From the NCBI GenBank assembly GCA_014860455.1, contig JACZJQ010000294.1:1-37051 (forward strand): a stretch of DNA of 37,051 nucleotides, read 5' to 3'. Position numbers and translations under genes: made by a program. Below, in pieces: positions 7,021-15,793 of the stretch (position 1 is the stretch's first letter; each line of letters starts with the position of its first letter). Under the pieces are notes generated by a model. The model saw only the letters and a program-made list of their open reading frames with translations. It made no database searches and was not told the DNA's origin. Source of the stretch: Bryobacteraceae bacterium. Its GTDB lineage: Bacteria > Acidobacteriota > Terriglobia > Bryobacterales > Bryobacteraceae.

Positions 7021-10000
7021 TTAGCCTCTTCGCAGGAGCACGATGTCGTTCGCCGACGAGATCGTCCCCGGCAGCAGCCGGCGGTCCGCATCGTTGAGGG
7101 CGCGGATCGCCAAGCTGACATTGGGTGCAGTCAGGTTGCGGCTTTGCAGGTCCTTCAGCGCAGCTTCGGCCCTGGTCTTAGCAAGTGGATCCGGCGCGGC
7201 CTCCTGAGTGGCGAGCTCCATTGCGGCATAGGGAGCCATACGCTGAATTTCCACCAGCATCTCGTCGGTGAAGCTCGTCGAAACGCTGCCGTCGGGCGCG
7301 AAGTTGACTGTCGTGACGCGGCGCGGTCCCAACACTGCAGTGTCCGCACCGCTGCCCTCCAGTACGAATATCCGGCCCGTTCGCGGCTCCGTGACAACCT
7401 GGGATGTGGGTTTGCCGACAACCTGCTGCGGGTTATTCACCGGCAGAGGAGTAGTCCCCGAGATGCTCAGATTGGCAATGACGGGCGGCGGGGCGGCTGT
7501 GCCCGTACCCATCGCCGCGACATTGGCTCGCACGTTCGCGACGCGCAACGTGAGTTTGCCGGAGCCGGGCAGCGCCAGCTTGACGCCACTGAAGAGGACA
7601 CTATTCAGCTGCCCAGCCGGGCGGACAGCAGTGAACCGGTTCACTCCGTCAACTTGGCTTCCGGCCGGCGGATCATTGATGAGCAAGACCGGAGGACTAG
7701 TCGCCGTGTTGGAGATGGCCGTGTTCAGGGAGTACTGAATATTGGCGGTCACCTCCTGGCCGGCGCTGCCGCCAGTGCCGGCCAGTACGTAGTCGCCCAC
7801 TGGTTCAGCCGTGCCTTCGGATCTGACGGGTTGGGCGGCAGCCTGGGCTTCGAAGGTGAATGGACCGGGCTGGAGGGTGGTGGCCAGGATGATGGTGACG
7901 GTCGTGCAATCCACGCCCAGCGCAATTGGATTCTGAACCGTCTGAGGCGGAGCGGCCTGGCCGATCGCCGCCTGGATCACCTGCGCCTGGGCGGCTCGAA
8001 GCGCGGCCGTCACCGAGTCGTCGCCAAGGGCGAAAACGGCGACGGATCCGCCGACCGTCCCATTGCCCAAGGTGTTCCAGAGTTCCTTGGCCTTCTCCAA
8101 TCCATTGCCAACTGCTTCTGAGGTTCCTTCGTTGAATTGGACATTGCCCAGCGACGAGATGATGCCGCGTTCGAGCGCTCCGGGAACACCCTCTGTCTGG
8201 ATGATCGACAGCACCCGGGTCATCGGGTCCGTCGTGCGGAAGACTGCGTGGCAGGTGGTCTTGGTTTCCGCCTGGATGGTGACAAGTACCATCACGCCAT
8301 CGGAACCGGGGACAGCCAGTGGCGCAGGCACCGCCTCCAGGGTTTCTGAGTGTATCTGGGCGTGCGGAGCGGAGATCGGCGCGACTGCGTCCTGCAAACG
8401 GCTTAACCGGGCAAGCGCGAGTGCATCCCCCTCGCCGGCCGCCACGCCACTGCTGGCAACGGCGCCGTAGAGGAGCCGGTTGCCGGGAGCCGCGGTCTGC
8501 CAGTCCGACTGGATCACGGACACAGGGGTGTTGAGCGACTGCACGCCGGCGGCGAACTCGACGGCATCCACGGGGCGGAAGCCCAGCTTGGCGATCACCG
8601 CGGCGTCGTTTGCCAACAGCGCCTGCCGGATCTTCTCCGCGCTTTCAAGCGAAGACGCCAGCAGGTGATACACCTGATACCGGCGGACCGCGGCGGCAAC
8701 AGCCACCTTCTCTTCACCGCAGATCTTGTCGCGGCGCCGATGGAACAGCACCCAATCGGCGGTGGCGCGCACCAGCAGTTCGTCCGTGGATGGTGGCGGG
8801 GGAGGGAAGAGGAGCCGCGCCGCGGCATCGGCGAACCCGGGATCGCCGAGCGCCGCGCCAATGACTTGCGTGGCTGAGAGTGAAGCCGTATGCGCCGGAT
8901 TGGCCGCTTTCAACACCTCGTCGTTTCGCGTGAGCAGAGAGTCGAGAATCACGATCTCTCTCGCCTGATCGCCGAGAACGATGCGGTACAGGATGCGGGT
9001 GCGGGCCTTGAGCGGGTCGCCCTGCCACTCCGAGACGAACCGGAGTGTGAGGTTGGCAGGACTAGTGACCAGCCGGATCTCGAATGTCCGCGCCACCGTG
9101 TCGTGTGTGAGAGTTGCATTGAAACGGAGACTCTGAAGGGAAGGAGAGCCTTCGCCCGTCTGCGCAGTGTCGGACGAGATCAGCAGCGTGGCCGTACCAG
9201 AGACGCGCCGGACTCCGGCCGATGTTGAGGGCGGCTGGTCCACGCGGAAGTCGCCTCGCCACTGAGAGTTCGAAAAGGAGGTCTGACCCGCGGTGGGCAT
9301 AACGATCGCCAGTTGGAGGTCAACCGGGGTCAGCTCGCCAACCTGCATACCGAAGGGATCGCGCGCGCAACTTGCGCTCACCCAGACAGCGGCGACCGGC
9401 GGGGCATCCGATGCCGGCCGGAACCTTCCGGGCGCCGTCGAGACGCCGGCAGTGAACTTACGCTGAGACGCCTTGCCCGTGGCGGCGAACTTCGCGGATT
9501 CCGCCGCCAGACGATTGAGGTTCGCGAAGAGGTCCGGATCGGCAGACGCCGCGGACGCCTCCTCGGAGAATTTTCGAAGAGTCTCGAAGTGTGCCGTGTC
9601 GCGCACATCGCCAACACGGCCAAGCGCGGCGGCCAGGTCCGAGAGCTTCCCGACATCGTCAGCGTGGGCAGCGCCAGCCGCATAGGCGGCGGCGCCTCCG
9701 GAATCGAGCGATGCGGTCCGCGCCGCACCGCGCATGGTGAGCGCGGCGGCGGGCGGATTGTCCGTCGACTGCCCGCCCGGCGCGAACTGGATGGCCGCTT
9801 CCCAACCAGCACCGGGAATGCGCTGCTCCTGCCGGACGATTTCGCCGTTTGGAACAAGGATGTCCACCCGCGGTGTGTTTGAGGGATCGTCCAGGCCTTG
9901 CGTCAGAGAAATGCGGTCCATGTGCTGCGCTTCTTCAAGTGCGTGCGCGACGAAGTCAGGCCGAACGACGCAGAACCGCAGGTCGACGCCTTCGCCCAGC

Positions 10001-11283
10001 AGTTGCCTGACCTGTCCATTCACGGTGAGCGCGGAGCCGGGAACCACCGGCAGATACCCGGCGGCAGGCAGTTCTATAATGCCGCCGCGGATCAGCCGCC
10101 TGTCCGATGCTGGAAGCGCCAACACCTGCCCGGCAACCGCCAGGCGCTCGTTGAACGCTGTCAACGCGCTCAGGCCCCCCGGCAGAGTGGCCACGTTCAA
10201 CGCAGCGAGACGGGACGAGACGGTGGCATAGAAACGGGTAACCTCGTCGAACTTCCCTGCCGCTTCGGCGACAAGGGAGCGGGCCTCGGCGCAGGGATCG
10301 TCCGCGCCACCCTCCGGCGGCGTGGTTGAGAACAAGTCGTGAAGCTGGCATTGAAACTGGAGGACCTGCGCGAGGAAGACGTCCCATGGCCGCATGCGCA
10401 TCCGCCATTGCCAGTAACGTTTTGCGGGCGCATCGATCCGCTCGCGGCGGGCGATCCACGCGTCGAGGAAGAGCACGGCGCTGCCGGCGAGTCCGAACAC
10501 GCCGATTGGCACCTCGCGGCCCGAGTCCGCCTGCGCGCCAAAACACCACATGCCGGATTCCAGCCCGGCCTTCGAGATATGCTGCGCGATGCGCAGACGT
10601 TCGGTGGCAAAGTACGCCGACGCCACCCGCGAGCGCAGGTGCGACTGATTCAGCGGAACAGCGGCTGAAGCCGGCAGCGGCGTGAGAAGCTGGAGTGGCC
10701 GGGCGCGGACGACAACGCCTTCCAGACGGTACGGACGATCCGTGCTGGTGACGCACGCCTCCTCGCACAACTTGCCGTACACATCTTCCTCGCCGCAGAG
10801 AGCTTCGGCATGTGCAATCGTGATCACGTAGAGGTCGCCGCTTTCGAGCACCTCCGCCGGTGGTGCGGCCGTGGCGACAATACAATCGCCGAACGCGCCC
10901 GGCAATGCGCGGGACTGCGCCAGCCCACTGCCGGAGGTGGTTCTCGATCTCTGGACCAGTTCCTGAATGTTGAGCGCGACTGGCTGCGGCAGAAGCAGAA
11001 CCCGGCCTTCCGGGTCGATCGCAAGTCCCTGGCCAATCTGCAGTCCGCTACCGGCCAGCGAAACGTCGTAGCCGTAAGCAACACCGTGGCCGCCGGCCTT
11101 GTTCGAGTGTTCGACGAGCGACCGGAGGTAGCGCTGCTCGGACTGGAGATCAGTGGCACGCAGGAACTTGCCATCGAAGTAGTTCAGCCGTGTGAGCGGC
11201 GTGGGCGATGGAATCACCGTAATGCCGTTCTGTTCGCCCACCAGCACAATGGGACCGGGGTTCTTTGTGATGGTCGTCGCCAT
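7021..11283 (-). CDS. Giant eCIS-associated protein with LNYFDGK-type N-terminal domain (1420 aa), fibre or baseplate-appendage candidate
   Basis: ATG 11283 is chosen because GAGGAGCTGACC precedes it and the previous gene stops 2 bases upstream; the longer open frame to 11643 overlaps that gene. Residues about 25-110 hold LTRLNYFDGKFLRATDLQSEQ and a GVAYGYDV / GLAIDPEGR region. The upstream 399-residue protein has a matching set (YHFGMLLGVSDFETDQ, GVVWGLDV, GLALDQLGR). The middle is helix-rich and Ala-rich. The C-terminal third has repeated beta-like Thr/Val/Gly/Pro segments, as in adhesive or fibre regions. No HTH, enzyme motif or membrane segment was seen. This and the coiled-coil gene occupy the place where PVC-type loci carry fibre genes. 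A role as surface appendage or host-contact protein is an inference; coding status is certain. Confidence 0.85.
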   Translation of the reverse strand: MATTITKNPGPIVLVGEQNGITVIPSPTPLTRLNYFDGKFLRATDLQSEQRYLRSLVEHSNKAGGHGVAYGYDVSLAGSGLQIGQGLAIDPEGRVLLLPQPVALNIQELVQRSRTTSGSGLAQSRALPGAFGDCIVATAAPPAEVLESGDLYVITIAHAEALCGEEDVYGKLCEEACVTSTDRPYRLEGVVVRARPLQLLTPLPASAAVPLNQSHLRSRVASAYFATERLRIAQHISKAGLESGMWCFGAQADSGREVPIGVFGLAGSAVLFLDAWIARRERIDAPAKRYWQWRMRMRPWDVFLAQVLQFQCQLHDLFSTTPPEGGADDPCAEARSLVAEAAGKFDEVTRFYATVSSRLAALNVATLPGGLSALTAFNERLAVAGQVLALPASDRRLIRGGIIELPAAGYLPVVPGSALTVNGQVRQLLGEGVDLRFCVVRPDFVAHALEEAQHMDRISLTQGLDDPSNTPRVDILVPNGEIVRQEQRIPGAGWEAAIQFAPGGQSTDNPPAAALTMRGAARTASLDSGGAAAYAAGAAHADDVGKLSDLAAALGRVGDVRDTAHFETLRKFSEEASAASADPDLFANLNRLAAESAKFAATGKASQRKFTAGVSTAPGRFRPASDAPPVAAVWVSASCARDPFGMQVGELTPVDLQLAIVMPTAGQTSFSNSQWRGDFRVDQPPSTSAGVRRVSGTATLLISSDTAQTGEGSPSLQSLRFNATLTHDTVARTFEIRLVTSPANLTLRFVSEWQGDPLKARTRILYRIVLGDQAREIVILDSLLTRNDEVLKAANPAHTASLSATQVIGAALGDPGFADAAARLLFPPPPPSTDELLVRATADWVLFHRRRDKICGEEKVAVAAAVRRYQVYHLLASSLESAEKIRQALLANDAAVIAKLGFRPVDAVEFAAGVQSLNTPVSVIQSDWQTAAPGNRLLYGAVASSGVAAGEGDALALARLSRLQDAVAPISAPHAQIHSETLEAVPAPLAVPGSDGVMVLVTIQAETKTTCHAVFRTTDPMTRVLSIIQTEGVPGALERGIISSLGNVQFNEGTSEAVGNGLEKAKELWNTLGNGTVGGSVAVFALGDDSVTAALRAAQAQVIQAAIGQAAPPQTVQNPIALGVDCTTVTIILATTLQPGPFTFEAQAAAQPVRSEGTAEPVGDYVLAGTGGSAGQEVTANIQYSLNTAISNTATSPPVLLINDPPAGSQVDGVNRFTAVRPAGQLNSVLFSGVKLALPGSGKLTLRVANVRANVAAMGTGTAAPPPVIANLSISGTTPLPVNNPQQVVGKPTSQVVTEPRTGRIFVLEGSGADTAVLGPRRVTTVNFAPDGSVSTSFTDEMLVEIQRMAPYAAMELATQEAAPDPLAKTRAEAALKDLQSRNLTAPNVSLAIRALNDADRRLLPGTISSANDIVLLRRG

Positions 11284-11285
11284 GG

Positions 11286-12485
11286 TCAGCTCCTCTCCTG
11301 CATATGCACGAAGTCGTTTCCGTTGTTGAGTGCGATGAGATTCGCGCCGAGCAGCGGCTCCGGCCCCGAACCCTTCGCGATGAACCGTACCAGGCTGCCG
11401 CCGAGCGGACCGGCAAAGCTGATGGAGACGGTTCGAGTGGCATCGTCGTAGCCTGCGCTGTTGATCGCGGCAGTCTGCCAGCCTGTCGTCTCGTCGAAGA
11501 ATGTCAGGGAAAAAGCCGCGGCATGCACGCTGGCGGCGGCAAGGCCGGCGCTGGCCTGAAACGACAGAGTCTGCGCCGTCTCGTCGAGGAGGACCGATGC
11601 CGGATCGGCCACTGGACCTCCCCGGCTTTCGAGTTTGCCGCACAACAGCTCCTGGACCGCCGCGGTGGCGACGTGCGCAGGCCGGACCGAAACATCGGCG
11701 GCGCCGCCGGCGAGGGTCAAACCGCTCCCGGTCTTGGAGAGCGTGATGGCGTTGAGATTCGCCAGCGCAACGGGATATTCCTCAGCATCGGGCGGCGTCA
11801 GGTCGATTTCGTCCAGCGCGGCGAAGCGCCGGAACGAATCGAGATTGCCTGGCGCATCCAGCACCGCCTGGTCGGACTCAACGACTAGCCCGTCCTCACC
11901 CACTCGCGGCTCGTCGAGACCAAAGAGCAGCCTGAGCCGATGGTAGGGCTGGGGCCGCTCGGGCGCGTTGCCCGGACGAAGGAAGATCTCGACGGTTTCG
12001 AACACGCGCGAGTACGCCGTGCCGGTGGCGCCTCCTTCGCAGGGCTCCGAGAGCGCGGGAACCTGGCGGGTGAGACATGTTTTGAAGCGGATCACGACGT
12101 GGGCATTGAAGGTGATGGAGGCGTCGTCTTCAGTGAAGTCGAAACCGGCATCTTCACGATGCGCCTCGAACCATGCGGCGGCGCTGAGACAGGCATCCTG
12201 TTCCAGGTGCAGTTCCCGGCCCAACTGGTCGAGCGCGAGCCCCGGCTTCACGCGGATTTCCCCATGCCCGGTGTCGAGTTGGACGTCGAGCCCCCACACT
12301 ACGCCCTCGCGATGCAGCCAGGCGTTATGGAGCCACATCTTGCCGCGATGGTAGGACTGATCCGTCTCGAAATCGCTGACGCCGAGCAGCATTCCGAAGT
12401 GATAGCGGAGTGAATAGAAAGGCGCCGAGAGGCCGTTACTCAGCTCGGCACTGGAACAGGAAGTCATATCCGGGGTGTTTGCCAT
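11286..12485 (-). CDS. eCIS-associated protein, 399 aa, sharing the N-terminal domain of its giant neighbour
   Basis: Residues about 25-105 contain YHFGMLLGVSDFETDQSYHR, then EGVVWGLDVQLDTG and KPGLALDQLGREL. This is the same domain as in the 1420-residue protein encoded next. The pattern (aromatic-F/D-G-x-x-L-x-x-x-D-x-x-x-x-Q) recurs in uncharacterised proteins of eCIS loci, to my recollection. The rest is beta-rich with no recognised enzyme motif; Cys occurs near residue 10 and around 135-150. It starts 10 bases after the coiled-coil gene and ends 2 bases before the giant gene, inside the operon. A baseplate-periphery or appendage-anchoring role is plausible but unproven. Confidence 0.8.
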   Translation of the reverse strand: MANTPDMTSCSSAELSNGLSAPFYSLRYHFGMLLGVSDFETDQSYHRGKMWLHNAWLHREGVVWGLDVQLDTGHGEIRVKPGLALDQLGRELHLEQDACLSAAAWFEAHREDAGFDFTEDDASITFNAHVVIRFKTCLTRQVPALSEPCEGGATGTAYSRVFETVEIFLRPGNAPERPQPYHRLRLLFGLDEPRVGEDGLVVESDQAVLDAPGNLDSFRRFAALDEIDLTPPDAEEYPVALANLNAITLSKTGSGLTLAGGAADVSVRPAHVATAAVQELLCGKLESRGGPVADPASVLLDETAQTLSFQASAGLAAASVHAAAFSLTFFDETTGWQTAAINSAGYDDATRTVSISFAGPLGGSLVRFIAKGSGPEPLLGANLIALNNGNDFVHMQERS

Positions 12486-12495
12486 GACACTCTCC

Positions 12496-13827
12496 TTAAC
12501 TGTCTCCGCGGGTAGCCTGGAAGCGCCGCCGGCCAGCCGCGTTGCGCTCGAAGGCTGCCGAAGCTTCGCGAGCCGCGATCTCTTCCTTCAGAAACCTCTG
12601 CGTTTTTGCTGTTTTGTCCTCAGCCCTCATGCCATCGGCGTGAGCGAGTTCCGCCGCGTCGAGATTCGCTGTTAGGCTGGACGGATCGGTGTCAGCCAAC
12701 TCGTTCAAGAGGGCGGCCGCCTCCTCAAACTCGTCGAGCAGGCGCCACGTTTCATCTGGAACTGAGGCTTCCCACACGTCCAGGTCAGTGCGCATTCCGG
12801 CGGTGTAGGCCGATTCCGCGGCATCGAGCGCGCTCAGCGCCGCATCTGTTTCGGCCGTCAGGGTCTGCACGTCAGCATCGGCGTTTGGATCAGCATCGAT
12901 GTCCGCAGACTTCGCGGCGAGGATGGCCTGATCCAGTGCGGACTGCTTTGTCTCCAGTTCGGCGCGAGCGTCGTCGCGGGTCTTCTCGGCCGCGGCGGCG
13001 GCCGTGCCGGCGGTCACCACTGTGCCGTCGTTGATCCGTCCCGCCTGTTCGGCGGTGATCGGGGAGACAGCAGGGTTTGCGACTCTGGCAAGCAGCGCCG
13101 AAGCCCGGTCGAATCCGGCACGGCCTTGGGTTACGTAGTTCCGCAGCGCTGACTCCGCATGGCGGAACTGGTGGCTGAGTCTGGCGTCGCTGAGATCCTG
13201 CGCGGCGGCGACTGAGGCGCTGGCCGAGCTGGAATGCCTCCCGGCGGCGGCGCGGCGTTGCCGGGCGCGCGTGATCAGGGCGGCCGGAATGTCCGATTCG
13301 ATTCGCGCCCGGGCGATTGTGAACGGCTCGTTCTCGGGCACGGTATTCAGGGCATTGAAGGCATCCGAGCGGAGGGTAGAGAGCGGTTCAACGGTGAGCG
13401 AGTCCCTACAGGCCGTGCGCCGCGCGTCCTCGTCCCCGGTTGTTTTGAGGGTCGATTCCGCCAGCTTGAGCAGGTCGCGCGCGATTCGCAAGCCGGCCGC
13501 CGCGCGGGATTCGGCGCTTGCCGCCGCCGCGACTGTCCGTTCCGACTCGAGCAACTCCGCCTGTCGAGCGCGGTGTGCGACTGTCTTCTCACCAAGTTGG
13601 TCCAGCAAAGGCTCGCCATCGGCTGGTGTTTCCACTGTTGCCAGTGCGGCGCGAATCGCGGCGAGTTCCCTGTCGAGCACGGCCAGTTCCGCGATAACCT
13701 CATCCCGGTCCGCCGCCGCTTGGGTGAGGGCAGTTCGCGCGTTTGCCAAAGCCTGCCGAGCGTCCGCCTCGGCGGTTATCGCCGTGTCGCGCTGCTGCGT
13801 TGCGAGTTCCAAGAGTGGAGCAGCCAT
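12496..13827 (-). CDS. Ala-rich coiled-coil protein of the eCIS operon
   Basis: 443 residues, family not recognised. The composition is dominated by Ala, Glu, Asp, Arg and Leu, with long heptad-like helices (for example residues 1-130, with repeated A-x-x-A-L/A-x-x-A patterns, and again about 275-420). It has no signal peptide, membrane segment or enzyme motif. GGAGG lies 6 bases before the ATG, and the gene begins 16 bases after the AAA+ ATPase gene. Long helical rods of this type could be a fibre shaft, a scaffold, or a tape-measure-like element. It is not obviously homologous to phage fibres. Coding status is secure from operon position and frame length. Confidence 0.75.
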   Translation of the reverse strand: MAAPLLELATQQRDTAITAEADARQALANARTALTQAAADRDEVIAELAVLDRELAAIRAALATVETPADGEPLLDQLGEKTVAHRARQAELLESERTVAAAASAESRAAAGLRIARDLLKLAESTLKTTGDEDARRTACRDSLTVEPLSTLRSDAFNALNTVPENEPFTIARARIESDIPAALITRARQRRAAAGRHSSSASASVAAAQDLSDARLSHQFRHAESALRNYVTQGRAGFDRASALLARVANPAVSPITAEQAGRINDGTVVTAGTAAAAAEKTRDDARAELETKQSALDQAILAAKSADIDADPNADADVQTLTAETDAALSALDAAESAYTAGMRTDLDVWEASVPDETWRLLDEFEEAAALLNELADTDPSSLTANLDAAELAHADGMRAEDKTAKTQRFLKEEIAAREASAAFERNAAGRRRFQATRGDS

Positions 13828-13843
13828 ATCGCCTCCTTCCGTT

Positions 13844-15793
13844 TCAGTTCCTTGCCATGCCAGGCGGGACGCCAGGAAACGCCTTGCCGGCTTTCTCGTA
13901 CTCCCGCCGCACCGCGCGCACCAGGTGGCCGCGCATGATCCGGCCGCCGTCGGCCGCGGCCAGGAATGCCGCCGCTACAGCCGAATTTCGAATCAGCCCG
14001 CCGACAACCGGGTAGAGCGCGGCCAGCTCATAGAGGTTCACTTCGCTGTCCAGAACGTTGTCGTTCGGAATGTGCTGCCGCCAGATCTGGTGCCGCTCTT
14101 CGCGGTCCGGCTCGTCGAAGTTCACCACGAATTCCAACCGGCGCAGGAACGCGGGATCGATGTTCTGCCTGAGATTCGTTGCCATGATCGCGAGCCCCTC
14201 GAACCGCTCGAGCCGCGACAACAGGTAAGCGGTTTCAAGGTTCGCGTAACGGTCGTGCGCGTCCGAGACCTCGGTCCGGCGGCCGAACAAGGCGTCCGCT
14301 TCATCGAAGAACAGGACTGACTGCGCACGTTCAGCAGCGTCGAAGACCGATGCCAGGTTCTTTTCGGTCTCCCCGATCCACTTCGACACCACTCTCGAAA
14401 TATCCACCAGCAGCAGATCCACGTCGAGAGCGTTCGCCATCACCTCAGCGGCGAGCGTCTTGCCGGTTCCGGGCGGCCCCGCAAACAGCATCCGTACGCC
14501 TCGCGCGCCGGTGCGGCCTTTCAGAAAACCCCAGTCGTCGAGCACCGTGCCCTGGTGATCGAGCCGCGCCACTGCGTCCTGAAGCTGTTGCTCGCGGTCG
14601 CGCGACAAGACCAGGTCGCGCCAGGTGGCATGCGGTCGAATCAGCCGTACTCCGCCGGCCAGAGTGATGGACGCACGCGAACGCAGGCACTCGGCGACGT
14701 CGTGCGTGCCGCAAGCGCGACCCTCAAGCCTCTCAATGCAGCGGACGTCGTTCGCCACCTCGGCGGCATTCGCCGGCTCGACGAAATAGCGCGACGCAAG
14801 CAGCGCGGCGCCATCGCCCAACTCGGGCATGAAGTGCGACCACATCCGCCGGCGGGCCGGGATAGGGATGGGCTCGACGAGAAGACCGATCAGAGGGCGG
14901 GTGGAACGGATCAAGGCCGCCCCAGTCCTGCACGCGAAGACGACCGCATCCGGGAAAGCGTCCAAGTTCGGCGCTTCCGGCGGTGTCATCTCGTCCGGCA
15001 ACGGCAATCGCAGGACGGGCACAGCGTCGCGCGCCAGCGCCTGCGCCTGGATTTGGCAGCGAACCTCCGGGTCGGGCGACTTCTTCAATCGAAAACCAAC
15101 AGCCTTGCGATCCGCGGCCCTCACCAGCGCGAGCGCCCGTTGAAACGCGGTCTCCTCGGAGTCCGCCGAGACCAGGATCAGGCAGGGTTCGGAGCTTCCG
15201 AGCGCACGAGCGCAGCGACGCGCCGCGGAAGTGCCGAGCCATTCCTCGAGGCCCACTACCGGAAATGGACCCTCAATCGGTTCCAACTGCTCCGGCCAGA
15301 ATGGCAAGCCGTGCAGCGCGGGCCAGAATCCTTCGGTGAGTCCCAGTGATCGCTCGAAGAACGGGACGTCGCCGGTCAGCCTGATCACCCCGCAGCGCGT
15401 CAACGGGCCTGACTCAAGGATGGCCCTGAAGCCCTGGCGTTGGCTTACGTCGCCGGCGAGGAACTGAGCGGCAAGTCCGGCGGAAGGGCGCGGTTCGCCA
15501 CGCGGGTGGAGCGTGCGGAGGGTCGAGGCGAGCCCCTCATGTTCCTCGGGCAGGCCCGCGAGCATAATCAGGTTCCGCTCGAGCTGGCTCAAGTTCAGCT
15601 TCGCCGAGAGGCGATCCAAGGGCGCCGTGCCTGCCGACAGCGGCGCCGCGCCACCGCCGAGCGACTCTTGAATGTTGCGAAGAAACGCGACGGATTGGGC
15701 GAGCGCAGATTCGGACTGAGGCAGCGAAGCGGCGAGAAAATCCGCCAGGCGGCCCGCCAGCATGCCGGCCTCGCTGCTGAGCCTTTCACTCAT
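13844..15793 (-). CDS. AAA+ ATPase of the eCIS (Pvc15/Afp15-like)
   Basis: 649 residues. An N-terminal helical region of about 370 residues precedes a single AAA+ module: Walker A GPPGTGKT at about 439-446, Walker B VLFFDEAD at about 493-500, sensor 1 MATN at about 537-540, and arginine-finger region FLRRLEF just after. In PVC and Afp particles the equivalent protein is needed for assembly and is thought to act as a remodelling ATPase (for example in cargo loading or assembly), not as a ClpV-like sheath recycler. ATG 15793 is chosen over the TTG two codons upstream. It overlaps the previous stop by 8 bases (ATGAGTGA), indicating coupling to the tape-measure candidate. Confidence 0.92.
   Translation of the reverse strand: MSERLSSEAGMLAGRLADFLAASLPQSESALAQSVAFLRNIQESLGGGAAPLSAGTAPLDRLSAKLNLSQLERNLIMLAGLPEEHEGLASTLRTLHPRGEPRPSAGLAAQFLAGDVSQRQGFRAILESGPLTRCGVIRLTGDVPFFERSLGLTEGFWPALHGLPFWPEQLEPIEGPFPVVGLEEWLGTSAARRCARALGSSEPCLILVSADSEETAFQRALALVRAADRKAVGFRLKKSPDPEVRCQIQAQALARDAVPVLRLPLPDEMTPPEAPNLDAFPDAVVFACRTGAALIRSTRPLIGLLVEPIPIPARRRMWSHFMPELGDGAALLASRYFVEPANAAEVANDVRCIERLEGRACGTHDVAECLRSRASITLAGGVRLIRPHATWRDLVLSRDREQQLQDAVARLDHQGTVLDDWGFLKGRTGARGVRMLFAGPPGTGKTLAAEVMANALDVDLLLVDISRVVSKWIGETEKNLASVFDAAERAQSVLFFDEADALFGRRTEVSDAHDRYANLETAYLLSRLERFEGLAIMATNLRQNIDPAFLRRLEFVVNFDEPDREERHQIWRQHIPNDNVLDSEVNLYELAALYPVVGGLIRNSAVAAAFLAAADGGRIMRGHLVRAVRREYEKAGKAFPGVPPGMARN

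Noticed and set aside
6997-8121. 374-codon + strand frame
   Set aside because: Lies opposite the 1420-residue gene; Arg-rich shadow translation without recognisable motifs.
11284-11643. 120-codon upstream extension of the giant gene
   Set aside because: Overlaps the 399-residue gene; ATG 11283 has a strong Shine-Dalgarno sequence and begins the conserved N-terminal domain.
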